A DNA stretch of 64,000 bases from Strongylocentrotus purpuratus (Eukaryota > Echinodermata > Echinoidea > Camarodonta > Strongylocentrotidae). A program made the position numbers and the translations under genes. The stretch is from NCBI RefSeq assembly GCF_000002235.5, contig NW_022145605.1, positions 34,037,078 to 34,101,077 on the forward strand. The letters run 5' to 3'. The notes under the pieces are model-generated. The model was not told the origin of the DNA. It did no database searches and saw nothing but the letters and a program-made list of their open reading frames with translations. Positions 34,601-45,945 of the stretch are shown in pieces. Each line of letters starts with the position of its first letter. Position 1 is the first letter of the stretch.

Positions 34601-35489
34601 CAGGGTTTGTGATAACACTTCCCTGGTTAGTCCAATGCAACCTGTTAACAATCATACTCGTTCAGTTATGACGCGGCCAAACGGTGCCATATTTGTTATG
34701 ATCAATTAGCTGTAACATGCTTCAAATGGCCTTATCTCTTCGGATACGTTTAGGACCTTTGCTGCTTGCATTTGCCTTTCATTTACATGTTTAAAAAAAA
34801 CTGCCAGGGTTTTTATGCGGCAGCTTACCGCGCCAAATCTGAACAAGACTTTAAACATCTTCAAGGATTCTAAATTGTTCTGAAAATGTGCAGTCCATTG
34901 GGTAAGTGCGGATCATACTCAGTCAATACTTCTCTGGGATTCCGAGATATTTTGTTGTTGTACACTGCTCAGTCCTGTATCTGTTACCTGGTAGCCATCA
35001 TGTAGGTTCAAATGATCTTCAGGTATCCGAATCTATAATATTGTTTTCTACGCCTTCATGAAATTGAGGCAAATAGCCCCTAAACTACCTGAAATTATAA
35101 TATATCGAACTACTTATAAACTCTCTCAACCAGATGATGAATATAATATTCTAATAAACGTAAAGGTCAAAGATTGAATATTTTCTTTAATGTTCTCCTT
35201 TCCGGATGTGCATGTATAGCGCCATCTCCAACATTCCAATTGTAGTCTCGAAGGAAGACGGTTCCGTTCTACGAGACTTTTGGCAATAGTAATTTAACTC
35301 TAACTTTAGAATATTTTGTAATGGGGGAGGGGGTGACAATAATATAATTTAATCGGGTATATATTTGCTCAACAGATGCTTGACAAAATGAGATCGAAGT
35401 TCATTGGGCGATCTTAATCTACTTGTCTGCCAAAGGTTAGTTGCTGACAATCCACAGTACCTAAAAATAGACTGACAAACTAAATACAA
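31679..35489. repeat. Unit C flank and downstream shared intergenic blocks
   Basis: Continues the TRIM 3' flank (acceptor-like ttattcaggtcggccact at 31840, TATAAAAG at 32227, AATAAA near 32510). It then contains a reduced 'gggg' minisatellite at 32690, the block shared with 5600-6200, and the block shared with 6570-9100. The stretch 33420-33710 has no counterpart in unit A. No coding gene recognised. Confidence 0.5.
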
Positions 35490-37200
35490 ACAGGCGCGTA
35501 CGCAGGGGGGGGGGGGGGGGAGGGGTTTTTCTAACGAGTGATTTACAAATGTTGCTGAAATGACATGATTTTCCGGGATTTTGTTCTCATTTTTCTGGAA
35601 AATATTACTTTATTATGCGTTTGTTAGAAAATGACGAATTCCCAAATCTACAATCAGACAAAAAATATGCTCATGAGAAGCCTACATGTCAGGGTCCGCG
35701 GATTGCCTGGGATTGGAGGGCTTGAGCCCCCTCCCCCCCACCCCCCCCCCCCCCCCCCATTTTTTGAAAAAAGATATGCTCATCTGACCGTCATTAATTG
35801 CCTAAAACCCTTGAGCTTCCGGGGGCTCTGCCCCTGGACCCGAACAGGTGCCTCAGGCGGCCCCTGAATGCTCATCATATTAGATGCCTAAAACCCCTGA
35901 GCTTCATGGGGCTCAGCCCACAGCCCCCTGCCCATGCAGTGTCACCGTGTATAAGGTAGCAAAATAAGCTTATCTGACCGTAATTCAAAGACTAAAACCC
36001 CTTGGGGCTCTGACTCTTAACCGCCGCCGGGGCTTTGCCTCTGGACCCAAAGCCAATTTACGCTCGCTTAGCTCAACCTGATCGTAAATACTTTATCGCC
36101 CCCCCCCCCCCCGCCCCCCAATATGAAAAACGTTCCGCGGGGCCTGCATGTAACATGTAAGAGTGGTGGTGATGCGGATCATTTTTTTTGCCACCCCAAA
36201 ACGTTTTTGCTCATTCCGCCACTGATTCAAACTGTAATTTCGAAGGAGCACCGTTCTACAAGACTTTAGCAAAAGCAATTCGACTCTTACTTAATAATTT
36301 TTTTTTAATGGGGGAAGGGGATAACAGAAATAGAATTCAAGTTTGACACGGGAATATGTCGGCCCGACAGACGCTTGACATACTGAGATCGATGTTCTAT
36401 TGTGCCATTTCAATCTGGATGTCTGTCAAAGGTTACTGGGAATTCCCAGTTACTAAAATTAGAATGACAAGCTTGATACAAACATGTATATTACCACGCA
36501 TGATCAGTGCACTACTATATTGTAAAGGCAGAGAGTATACATGTTTACTGATTTCATATAACACCCAGACCGATACGTATACTGACGAAAAAAGACGTGA
36601 GTAAATTTAAATGTAAATGTATGTCATTTCCAAAAGAAATACAGTGACATTTCGTAATATTTTCGTTTAAATTGTCGTATATTCATGTCATTATAAGCCA
36701 AGTCCCAGACACTTTTGAGACTTTGGTTGTATCTGGTTTGTAAAATTATCATGTTCATTAGACTGAAATAGTTGGGTCTGTGTCTAGATGTCTATGGGTG
36801 GATAAATGGACATCGATTTCGCCAAGACTAAAATGAGAATGACGGGTGTTTGGGAAATTGTATCAGTTTGTTAAATCATGAAGAAACAGGTTACAAAAAT
36901 AAATCTAAACAAAACAGAGCTTTGAAACCAGACCATAACAGTGTAATGTCCTTGATCGTGAACACGGAAGTAACGTTTGTCGCATTAGACAAATTACGAG
37001 CATATTGATATCGTCCATAAGTATAACATTTTAGTGTTTGTTTGTCCTGGAGAAAATTGTCGCTCTTTTGTTTAATTTTTGTAATTTGAACTACGAAATT
37101 ACACATTTGTAATGGACTACTATTCTTGCATATACATACACATGGTAAACATTTCATCTTGCGTGATTGACATATGTGTCGTATTAGTTGAGGTGTAGTA
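35490..37200. repeat. G/C-run repeat block, copy 2
   Basis: Starts with ggcgcgtacgcagg and a long G run, then follows 9480-10900 closely, with poly-C runs near 35735 and 36105. The opening matches one terminus of the element at 37491-37850, so a related element may be truncated here. Non-coding. Confidence 0.55.
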
Positions 37201-37256
37201 TAGTAGAGTGGTTTATTCACTTGACTCTCGAGCTAAGAGATGGGGTTTCGAATCCC
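37201..37256 (+). repeat. tRNA-like relic (A and B boxes)
   Basis: TAGTAGAGTGG matches an RNA polymerase III A box; ggtttcgaatccc, 33 bases further on, matches a B box with one extra T. No cloverleaf acceptor stem can be drawn, so it is a SINE head or tRNA pseudogene. Its paralogue at 8793-8853 is more decayed. Confidence 0.45.
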
Positions 37257-37490
37257 AGCCCAGCATTATAACGTCATTCAGAATTGTGGTACTGTGTTGT
37301 TGCACTATGCGTGTGTGTGTGTGGGGGGGGGGGAGGCAGGGCAGACATATATGTTCCGTAGGCGCTTGACAAACTGAAATCGAGGTTTCAGTCTGTCAAA
37401 AGTTACTGGGAATTCCCAGTCACTAAAAATAGACTGACAAACTAAACAATGACATATAATGTAGTACTAATTGTGCACCCAGTAGCGTAC

Positions 37491-37850
37491 GCAGGATTTT
37501 TTCAAGGGGGGGGGGGGGTTAACATTTTTAAATCGGGCCGAAAATTTCGCAACGACTGAGCCAACCGCTGAATAAGCGGGGGGGGGGGGGGGGTAAGAGG
37601 ACACTTTTTTTTGTTGGGGGGGGGGGGGGTCTGGAAATTTGAAAATTTGACATTTTGCTCCGTTGGGGGGGGGGGGTAAGGTCACCTTTTTTAGGTCAGC
37701 CATTGGTATAATTTGTTTTAATTTAAAAAATCAAAAAAAAAATCAAAGGGGGGGGGGGTTGCTCCAAAATACACACATAATAAAAACTGAAGGGGGGTAA
37801 CCCCCCCCTCCCTACCCCCCCCCCCCCCCCCCCCCTGCGTACGCGCTTGA
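37491..37850. mobile_element. 360-bp GC-run MITE with GCGTACGCAGG ends
   Basis: The inner ends GCGTACGCAGG and CCTGCGTACGC are inverted repeats. GTGCACC flanks both sides (37483-37489 and 37851-37857), a 7- to 8-base target duplication suggestive of hAT-group insertion. The interior is dominated by G runs of 9 or more, which create false proline-rich frames on the minus strand. Confidence 0.65.
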
Positions 37851-37857
37851 GTGCACC

Positions 37858-38310
37858 ACTGCATTGAAAAGGCAAAGCGTATTCAGGTTTACGTAATAAC
37901 GGTACGTAATAACGGGAAAAGAGGTGAGTGAATGAAAATGTCCGTGTCATTTCCCAAATAGATGCAAACCAATATTACTAATATTTTCGTTTTACTTTGT
38001 CGTATATAACTATATTAGGCTAATTCCCAAACACTTGTAAAGATTTTGTTTTGTTTTTTGATCTGGTTTGTAAAATCATAATTTTCCTTGTACTGAAATA
38101 GTTGGGTCTGGGTCTATATGTCCTTGAGGTGATAACTGGAGAGCGATTGAGCTCAGACCAAGATGAAAATAACGGACGTTTAGGAAATGATATCAGTTTA
38201 GTAAAATTGAAGAAACAGGGTGAAAAACAAAACAAATAAGCACACCTTTCGAATTCCATCAGAATAATCAAAGCTACACTAATCATTACGTTTTTCCCTT
38301 TTCTTTTATC
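37858..38310 (+). other. 5' flank of TRIM D
   Basis: The upstream sequence of D differs from the leader of A, B and E until just before the acceptor (ctttatcttgtattcctgtag ending at 38324). It follows G/C-run-block-type sequence ('ataactggagagcgattgagct'). D was therefore joined to a different upstream region by recombination within the intron or upstream DNA. Confidence 0.5.
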
Positions 38311-38334
38311 TTGTATTCCTGTAGAATTCGAATC

Positions 38335-40170
38335 ATGGCTGACGCATTAAAGAATGTTATTGCTCAGAGTCTGGAGTGTCCTGTATGTCTGAACACCTTC
38401 AACGATCCCAAGATCCTGTCTTGCTCTCACACCTACTGCAAGGCCTGTCTGGACAACCTCTTAAAATGCCTTGGTAGCCACGAGATGCTCCGATGCCCTG
38501 TCTGCAGAGCTGAAACGCAGGTCCCAAACCAAGAAGTAAGCAGATTACCGGCAAGTCTAGCTTTAAAGTCTCTCATAGAGGACATGAAGGATCATTATCA
38601 GTTTTGCACGAATTGTAAATCCGAGGACAAGCCCCAAGCTGTTGTCTACTGTCAAGACTGTGGCAAGTATTTATGTAGCACTTGTCACAACAAACACTCT
38701 CAGTGGCCAGACTTCATCGGTCATGAGGTCTTAGCCATGAGTGAGATTGTATCAGGGAAAGTGTCAGTACGTATATACCGAAAATGCAAGAAACACCCCA
38801 AAGAGGATGAGGAGTGGTTCTGTTCCGACTGCAGGAGATTTGCCTGCTTCAAGTGTGTTGTCATGGAGCATACAAACGAAGGGCATCGGGTCATCGAGAC
38901 AGCTGTTTATGAAAGCAGCCACATAAAGAGTATCGAGGACCTCAAATCCAAGGCGGACAAGAAACGCTCTTGCTTTCAGAAATACGTTGATTTCATCGAC
39001 GAACAGAAGGAGCGTGTGAACAATGTTCAGAAGCAGTGTACAGATGATATCAACAAAGCATATAAAGAATCAGTCCAACAGTTAAGAGAGAGGAAAGACA
39101 TCCTCATTGGTGAAGTCAAGGGTAGGACCGAAGGAGTAGAGAAAGAACTGGACAAAATGAAGAAATCGGTTGTGGAGCACATTACTCACTTGACCACCAT
39201 AGCTGACGTGGTAACCAATATGACAAAGATACCGTCAGATATGGATGCTTTGGCTGCACACGACACTCTATGTCAGGACTTACAAGAGGCCTTAAAACAA
39301 GAAGATCCTAACTACAAGCAGCCGAGGCAATCGAGCAGGAAAGGAAAATGTGTCAGTTTTAAGAGGAACGTTGGAATGGACGTGCTAGCTCTCGGTAGAA
39401 TCGTAAATGCAGTTGCAAAGAACATCGCTTTGCCTACTAAGAATAACATGATTGCCTTGGTTAGTACACCAGACGGTAGGATGGCAGTGGCCGGATGTAA
39501 CCCAGGTGGCGTGGAGATCTTCTCTGCTGATGGTCATCACAAGAAGAAAATTTTCAAGGATATTAAGATTCGTGGAGTAGGGTTCCTCTCTGATGATCGG
39601 TATGTTTTACTTGATCGCTCAAACAATATCACACTGTACACACAAGAGTACACAAAGTTCAATGTAATGTTTGAGACACTGAGTGACAATGAAGGTGGAA
39701 TTGCTAGCCTCACTGTAGACAGTAATGATCAGATATATGTTAGCTACTGGAACGCTCGGAAGATCCAGGTATTCTCACCAGCAGGTGGGAAGGCGATCAG
39801 GGAGATATCATGTAATGGGTATTTACCTTGGCAGATTACTAGTTATAATACTTACATAATCGTCGCATCTGGTAATACAAATACAATCCGATTGATTGAC
39901 AAACAAGGTGTTGTAAAATATAAGTTAACTAAATCAGGGGACGATCTATATCCTGCGGTGTCTCAAGGGAATACAATTATGATAGCCGCGTTGAAGCGCG
40001 ATGTAGATTTGGTCAGCATTGATGAGTACACCAACGAGCTGAAGCATATCCAGAACCTCGTCACTGATTACAAGATTGAGAAGCCCGAGATTAAGTGGTA
40101 CCATCTCCAGCAGTACCGATCAGGAGAGATCGCTTTCTGTACTCGTGATAGACTCTATATATTCCACTAA
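38335..40170 (+). CDS. TRIM protein D: RING, two B-boxes, coiled coil, NHL-like propeller E3 ligase
   Basis: This 611-residue intact paralogue keeps every RING and B-box zinc ligand. It is more divergent than B at the N terminus (NVIAQ, NTFNDP, CKACL, LLKCLGSHEM). Its propeller has its own patches: AGCNPGG, KDIK, LDRS, YTQEYT, SYWNAR, GYLPWQ and ASGNTNT, the last two residues longer than in A. Parts match F (GYxPWQ, LTKSGxDLxPAVSQ), suggesting shared ancestry or gene conversion. It ends in TAA where other copies have TGA. The start is the ATG 10 bases after the conserved acceptor. Expected to act as a cytoplasmic ubiquitin ligase; target unknown. Confidence 0.93.
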   Translation: MADALKNVIAQSLECPVCLNTFNDPKILSCSHTYCKACLDNLLKCLGSHEMLRCPVCRAETQVPNQEVSRLPASLALKSLIEDMKDHYQFCTNCKSEDKPQAVVYCQDCGKYLCSTCHNKHSQWPDFIGHEVLAMSEIVSGKVSVRIYRKCKKHPKEDEEWFCSDCRRFACFKCVVMEHTNEGHRVIETAVYESSHIKSIEDLKSKADKKRSCFQKYVDFIDEQKERVNNVQKQCTDDINKAYKESVQQLRERKDILIGEVKGRTEGVEKELDKMKKSVVEHITHLTTIADVVTNMTKIPSDMDALAAHDTLCQDLQEALKQEDPNYKQPRQSSRKGKCVSFKRNVGMDVLALGRIVNAVAKNIALPTKNNMIALVSTPDGRMAVAGCNPGGVEIFSADGHHKKKIFKDIKIRGVGFLSDDRYVLLDRSNNITLYTQEYTKFNVMFETLSDNEGGIASLTVDSNDQIYVSYWNARKIQVFSPAGGKAIREISCNGYLPWQITSYNTYIIVASGNTNTIRLIDKQGVVKYKLTKSGDDLYPAVSQGNTIMIAALKRDVDLVSIDEYTNELKHIQNLVTDYKIEKPEIKWYHLQQYRSGEIAFCTRDRLYIFH

Positions 40171-42030
40171 AATAATGGATGACTCCCCTTTACCTGCACT
40201 GAATGATAACACTGTCTTCAGGCCCGTAGGGAGAGGGGGGGGGAGTACGATGTGTGCGACCGGACCTGTTTTTTCTGGTATAAACAAGCTCGTTGAAAAA
40301 TAAAGAGAAACAAAATATCTCGTTAAAAAACGGACTTATACCCGCCCCCTTTTTCGAAAGCTTCCAACAGGCCTGGCGTTTCTGTGACCTCATAAAGTGT
40401 ATATAACATCCAATGGAATCAGTTATATTTTGAACTAGGTGAATTTGAGATTTGGTGACTGTTTCAGAAATGATATATCTAGATCATGTAGATCAGTTTG
40501 AATGATTGAACCATTCTAAAAAGTAACCTTTCATTTAATATACTTCGGGAGTTTTTATCTTTCAACATTTTGTTGTTGATGATGACTCTACATGTGAATC
40601 TGAATTGTTGATAGCTGTTGTAAATGTGACAGTAAATGATGTAAACACAATTTAATTGTGGACAAAAAGATTGCCTTACGGTAGGAAATAATCATCATAG
40701 TGATAGACTCTATGCATTTCACATCACTGTCCGATTATTCAAACTAGTTTTTATAGTTTAGCCAGAATCATGAGAAGAAATGCCACATTTTCATAATAAT
40801 TTCTATTTTTTACAATATCTCTAGTTGAGTACTAAAGAGTTCAAGAGTTATGTAAGTCGACCAATTAATTTTATGATGAATGTTGCAAATGTATTGTAAA
40901 ACCAATCTTAAAATTAAGAATTTTTTTCCCATCTGAATGGCTGTGATATCTTGTTTCCTGTTTTCTATGTTAATTTTCCGTCTAGCTGAGTACATGAGAG
41001 AATTAGTATTGAACTTGTCGGAAATACCCAATTCATTTATCCACTTTTGGGGGATATTTCGTTTTGTCTGTGTTTCAATCTTTTTCAGTTTCTGTTCTTA
41101 ATATATTGTCCATAGACATTTGAGTCAATCCTATCTGAACCCAGTAAAATGAAATAGTATGTATTAGGAAGGAATCTTACTGATTTTAACGAATGCAGAC
41201 AAAATAGAGAAATTAGTTTTTATAAGATTTCGTGAAATCTTGACTCTAAAGCTACTCTATGTTCGCTTTGTACTGTAGTTTTCATTAAACATCACCCAGC
41301 AATTCTGTTTGTCATATCTGTGGCCGGAATATGAAATTGTAAGGTCCTCCTGTGTTTGAAAATAAATACACTATCATAAGAAATAAAAAATTAAAGAAGA
41401 TATTTTTGGGACATTTTCCATATTAAACAAATGGGGTAGCAATCGAATAGAGTTGCCTATCTATATAGGGGGCCAAACTGACTCCAAAATAACCTCACAA
41501 ACTTGTATAAATCGACCATTTTTTTCATTCTGTGTATTAATGTCATTTCTTGTTGGGTCTCATGTTGGTCTGGGTATCAACTAAACTAATGATGATCCAA
41601 GATTTAAAACTAAATAAGTAAGCAAACATAAGAAGAAATTAAAACAAAAACAGCTGAAAGTTACTCTTGCAAATTACTATTAATTTAATTTGATTTTTGT
41701 TGTCCTTTTCCTTGATCTATTTGATAATATCGCGCACGGTGATGTGTATTTTGTGTTGTAGGAATGTTGTGTTTTGTTATGTCATTAAAATCTGGTACAC
41801 GTATTTAACTGTTAATTATATCTTCTTTAGGTTAGCCATTTTTGTACATTTTGTACATTTTTGTACAGATGCATATAGATGTATTGTATTTTATCATTTT
41901 GTGTGACAATATATTATTTCATGTACACGTAATTTTTTATGTATGTTATTCTTTAATTGAATTGATGAATTGAATTGGATTGAAACAAAACTATAGTTAC
42001 TGATACGATATTATATTGTTATGATGACAT
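40171..42030 (+). repeat. TRIM 3' flank block, unit D (first part)
   Basis: Parallels 53063-54490, with a gap relative to unit B near 41470. It contains the degenerate tcttctttaggttagccatt (about 41820), the counterpart of the conserved acceptor-like site. It is interrupted at about 42030 by a LINE; the empty site gatgacatgtatttacaaaa is at about 54490. Confidence 0.6.
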
Positions 42031-42235
42031 ATGTCTTCCTATCGCGACCACACCAATCCCTTGTTTTCAAAACTAAAAACTCTAAAAGCTGATGATATAA
42101 ATTTTCTACAAATAGCACTTTTTTTTGTTTCGCTTACAAAATGGTCTACTACCTTCATACTTCCCCCCGTTGTTTAATTTGAATAAAACCATCCACTCTT
42201 ACCCCACAAGGCAAACTGAAAAATTCCATTTAAAG

Positions 42236-43027
42236 GAGTCACACCAAGAAGCAAAAGTGTATTGAATTGATGCAAAATTCATATCATTGCGAAGGGGAAG
42301 CCTTACTGATCAAATACAACAAATTTCCTCTTCAAAATATGTTTGGGGCCCGCAGAAATCAACTTTCAAAAATGTTAGTTTTGAGATCCAGATTTACTGC
42401 CTTCAGCAGTCCTTCGTATGACGTCACTATTATGACGTCACACCCTGGACACGGCTGTCTAGCTGCAGACTAATACACGCGCGACTGCGGTATGCGGCCG
42501 GTACCGAGCTGTTTGTCCAGGGTGTGACGTCACTATTCAGAGCTCGCTACGCTCGTGTGTTTGGCTTACGTTCGGGGGCGCTTGGGGGTCTAAGAAGGGT
42601 CTTGAAAAATTGCATTTTACGCCTTTCCATGATATCTATATGATTTCTCAGCAAATTATTCGTGTTTTTCAAGAGAAAATCTTTCTATCCATATGTAATT
42701 TGTTCTAATTATCAGTTGTTAAGCAGGGCTCCCACTTATCCGAGTTGGAGTCTCGAGTTGTGGCGAGCTTGCGCAAGCTTATTGCTAGCCGTTTTATCAT
42801 TAAAACATATTTCTTGATATCAAAAATGTAATTCTTAATATCACGAAATCGAATTCTTGATATCACGAATTCAATTCTTGATATCAAGAATTACCAATGC
42901 TTTACAACGTAAAATTATTTCTTGATATCAAGAAATATGTTTTAATAATAAAACGGCTTGCCATAAGCTTGCGCCAGCTCGCCACAACTCGAGGCTCTAA
43001 CTCGGCTAAGTGGGAGCCCTGCTTTAG
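42236..43027. mobile_element. 792-bp insertion inside the LINE
   Basis: TAAAG lies on both sides (42231-42235 and 43028-43032), consistent with a 5-base target duplication; the LINE frame matches across the flanks. Its left part has a 19-base inverted pair (TGACGTCACACCCTGGAC at about 42433 and its complement at about 42516). Its right part is the foldback at 42721-43024. It may be one composite or two successive insertions. Confidence 0.55.
42721..43024. mobile_element. 304-bp foldback element (AAGCAGGGCTCCCACTTA ends)
   Basis: Both ends read AAGCAGGGCTCCCACTTA inward on opposite strands, and pairing continues for about 120 bases ('gtcgagttgtggcgagct'-like, then 'aaaacatatttcttgatatc'). The centre contains repeated TTCTTGATATCA motifs. 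The outer CAGGG resembles hAT termini, but no 8-base duplication was found. Confidence 0.7.
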
Positions 43028-43604
43028 TAAAGTTTCTTTCTGTAGCTCCTTTAAGAAATCCAAAAACCGCATTGGCTCTCAAATCCATTAAACACGCCGG
43101 CCCAGACATCTGGAACTCTCTGCCCATTGTACTTAGGACATTGTATTCGTTTAAGAAGGCAGTTAAAACTATGTTATTGTCTAAGTATTGATCATATCGT
43201 GTGTAATTCTACTGTATTCATGTTCGTGTGTACATTGACTGTATATTCAACAATGATGTGTAATCGTCCATGACCTAGCATCGTTTTTCCACTCATGAAT
43301 GAACCTGCATTCAATCAGTAGATGTATGAGATTTATTGCACGTCAAGCTACTTTGCTTATTTCTGTAGCCCTCCTGCATCTAATGTATGTTAATTATGCA
43401 TTCAATAATTTGTTTAAATTCAATATATTTGTTTAAATTTAATATATTCGTTTAAATTCAATATATTCGTTTAATTTCGTTTATTATCTGTATAAAATTA
43501 TAAACACTTGAAATATTGTATCAAACCATTTTATGTTCATGAAAATGTATGATGGAAAAAAGAAAAAAAATGCAGAAACCAATAAATCAAATCAAATCAA
43601 ATCA

Positions 43605-44036
43605 AATGTATTTACAAAACATCATATGAAATATGTGATGTCTACGGGATTATTTGCAGGGGGTGTGCAAGTGTGTATTTTAATTATTTATTTATTTATT
43701 TCGCATCTTTATAGAGAGTATCATGTTCAGCTATATAATCATTACGAAACATTGTTAAAAACATTAAAATAGGCTGGTTTACAACAGGGCTCTGTTTAAA
43801 AAAACATAAATATGACAATGAACAATATTATAATATAATATTGTTCATTGTCATATAAAAATTACAGGGGTGACGAAGGCTACACACACACACACACACA
43901 CACACAAATGTTTACCACCTGTTTACAAAATAGAAATTACATTAAATCAAGCATAAAATGTTGATACAAGGGGGCAGCATTTTTTTTAACGCTAGATGGA
44001 GCTTGTACTGTGCAACATATAGTTGTACCACTGTTA
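43605..44036. repeat. Unit D flank with palindrome and (CA)n
   Basis: The flank resumes at gtatttacaaaacatc. At 43811-43855 there is a near-perfect 45-base palindrome (arms tatgacaatgaacaatatta). A (CA)12 tract lies at 43882-43906. The insertion between 43675 and 43960 is absent from unit E. Confidence 0.6.
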
Positions 44037-44038
44037 TA

Positions 44039-44927
44039 CAGTGCGTCCCAGAAAAAACGAAACCGAGAACCATCGATGTTTTATCATAACTTAATCACAA
44101 TTATATTTAATAAATGACACATATTTGGAAAGCTTAGATACTCCTCTTTCATTTGATGCAACTTATATAATGCATATTTCACGCATGAGTGATTACCAGC
44201 AATTTGAAGAGAGGAAATCAAAAGGTCATTTGACGGGTGGTATCCCAATTTCAAGGAGAAAATAACATTTCTAGAAAGTTCAATTTCTGCCCTTTCATAT
44301 GACACCTCAATCAGGAAAAATGAGCCAGGAATAACAAAGTTCTGTTTGTTTAAAGTCATGCTTGCATTTCCATAATTTGATTAAACGGGTTCGTTTTTAC
44401 TGGCTGCCTGCCGTTGCAACGAACAGAATTGACAAAAGACTTAACTCCATTTCGTTGACGATCAGCCATGCACAAAGAAGACGAAAGACCTGATGCCTGG
44501 CTGATCTTCAACGAAATGGAGTTAAGTCTTTTGTCAACTCTGTTTGTTGCTACGGCAGGTAGTCAGTGAAAACGAACTCGTTTGATCAAATTAGGGAAAT
44601 GCAAGCATTTTTTTAAACAAACAGAAGTTTGTTATTCCTAGCTCGTTTTTCCTGATTGAGGTGTCATATGAAAGGGCAGAAATTGAACTTTCTAGAAATG
44701 TTATTTTCTCCTTGAAATTGAGATACCGCCCGCCAAATGACTTTTTGGTTTCCTCTCTTCAAATTGCTGTTAATCACTCATGCGTGAAATATGAATCATA
44801 TGAGTTGCATCACATGAAAGATGAGTATCTAAGCTTTCCAAATATGTGCCATTTATTAATTATAATTGTGATTAAGTTATGATAAAACATCGATAGTTCT
44901 CGGTTTCGTTTTTTCTGGGACGCACTG
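44039..44927. mobile_element. 889-bp Tc1/mariner-like foldback transposon
   Basis: TA lies on both sides (44037-44038 and 44928-44929), and ends are CAGTGCGTCCCAGAAAAAAC in inverted orientation. The two arms, 44039-44468 and 44498-44927, pair over about 430 bases each, leaving a loop of only 29. Mirror reading frames on the two strands (SYERAEIELSRNVIFSLKL on both) simply reflect the palindrome. Unit E shows the empty site. TA plus CAGT ends fit the Tc1/mariner group. No transposase. Confidence 0.88.
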
Positions 44928-44929
44928 TA

Positions 44930-45476
44930 TATGAATGTGTACTCCGATTTCTTATGCAGGTATAATGTCTACTGTGATCGAGTTGTTATTCCATCTTTCT
45001 CAAAATTTAGCACGAATTTAAACCTTTCTCCTAAAGCAATACGGTAGACACCAAAATTTGTATGAGGTATTGTAAATACTTTTATTTGGATTACCAAATA
45101 AATTTTGATTCACATCGAATTCAGATTGAGTTTTTCATATATCGCACAGTTGAAAGAGCTGTTGTGCAAGAGAGTCGCATTAAATCCACACAATCGTAAT
45201 CGGTAATCCCTGACTATACCTGAATGGATACGGCGTTTCCACCTTCACGGATTAGCACCGCTTTTCCTAAGCCCCGGACTATTTTGACTTCTGTTCTCAA
45301 TAAAGCTCTTAGCACCGCATTTCAAGAGTTAACACCCCGATTGCGATGCTGACCCTGCTTTTCCGGGGCCAAATAATCCCGTATAAGTATACTACCAATG
45401 GGCCTACCCCACTTTGGTAAAACCGAGTGTGAAAACGAAGTGAGCTAAGGAAAATATTACCAGTGTGAAAAGCATC

Positions 45477-45515
<39 letters not shown>

Positions 45516-45730
45516 TTCCCTCTCTCAAATCTCTCCCTTTTTCTCTCCTTTCCAAGCTCAGTGAATACTACATTTTTATTTCATTCTGTCACGTTATTTA
45601 CCACCAAATGAATGATGTTTTTTTCATCCCTTAACACTGCTTGAAAACCTTTGTCTAGGAAATAATAGTCTAACATTTTCATTTCGGTCAAAATTATGGT
45701 TAAAAAGCAGATAAAACGTTTCAAACGGCG
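44930..45730. other. Unit D flank end, unique stretch and (TC)n
   Basis: Follows 54650-54900 to about 45180. The stretch 45190-45470 has no visible copy in the window and no coding sign. A (TC)n tract follows at about 45478-45545. Confidence 0.5.
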
Positions 45731-45907
45731 TTATGTACAAATGTCATTAAACCCTTTTTACCTGTATGCTGAACAGAGATCGGGAATGGAAAGTCAGACA
45801 GAACTGCTTCTGCTTCAAACAGGAGAATGAGAGAAAGAGAATGGGGCGCAAGGGAGACTGAGTCACATTGGAACAGAGAGATGGGGGGGGGGGTTGGGGA
45901 GAAAGCT

Positions 45908-45945
<38 letters not shown>

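Larger units (their letters stand above)
42031..43604 (+). mobile_element. Decayed LINE 3' end, itself interrupted
   Basis: The left part (42045-42235) translates in pieces resembling the LINE at 20485 (NPLFSKLKTLK). The right part, from 43028, includes HAGPDIWNSLP and ends at a stop near 43190. A 3' UTR follows, with a 19-base repeat (ttcgtttaaattcaatata, four copies at 43411-43480) and an (AAATC)n tail at 43580-43604. It has internal stops and is split by 42236-43027. It is older than the LINE at 19834 and 5' truncated. Confidence 0.75.

Noticed and set aside
37467-37703. Proline-rich protein on the minus strand
   Set aside because: The prolines come from G runs inside a small transposable element. 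The same applies to 37723-37950 and 63369-63551.
44084-44882. Two similar small proteins on opposite strands
   Set aside because: They are mirror translations of the two arms of one foldback transposon.
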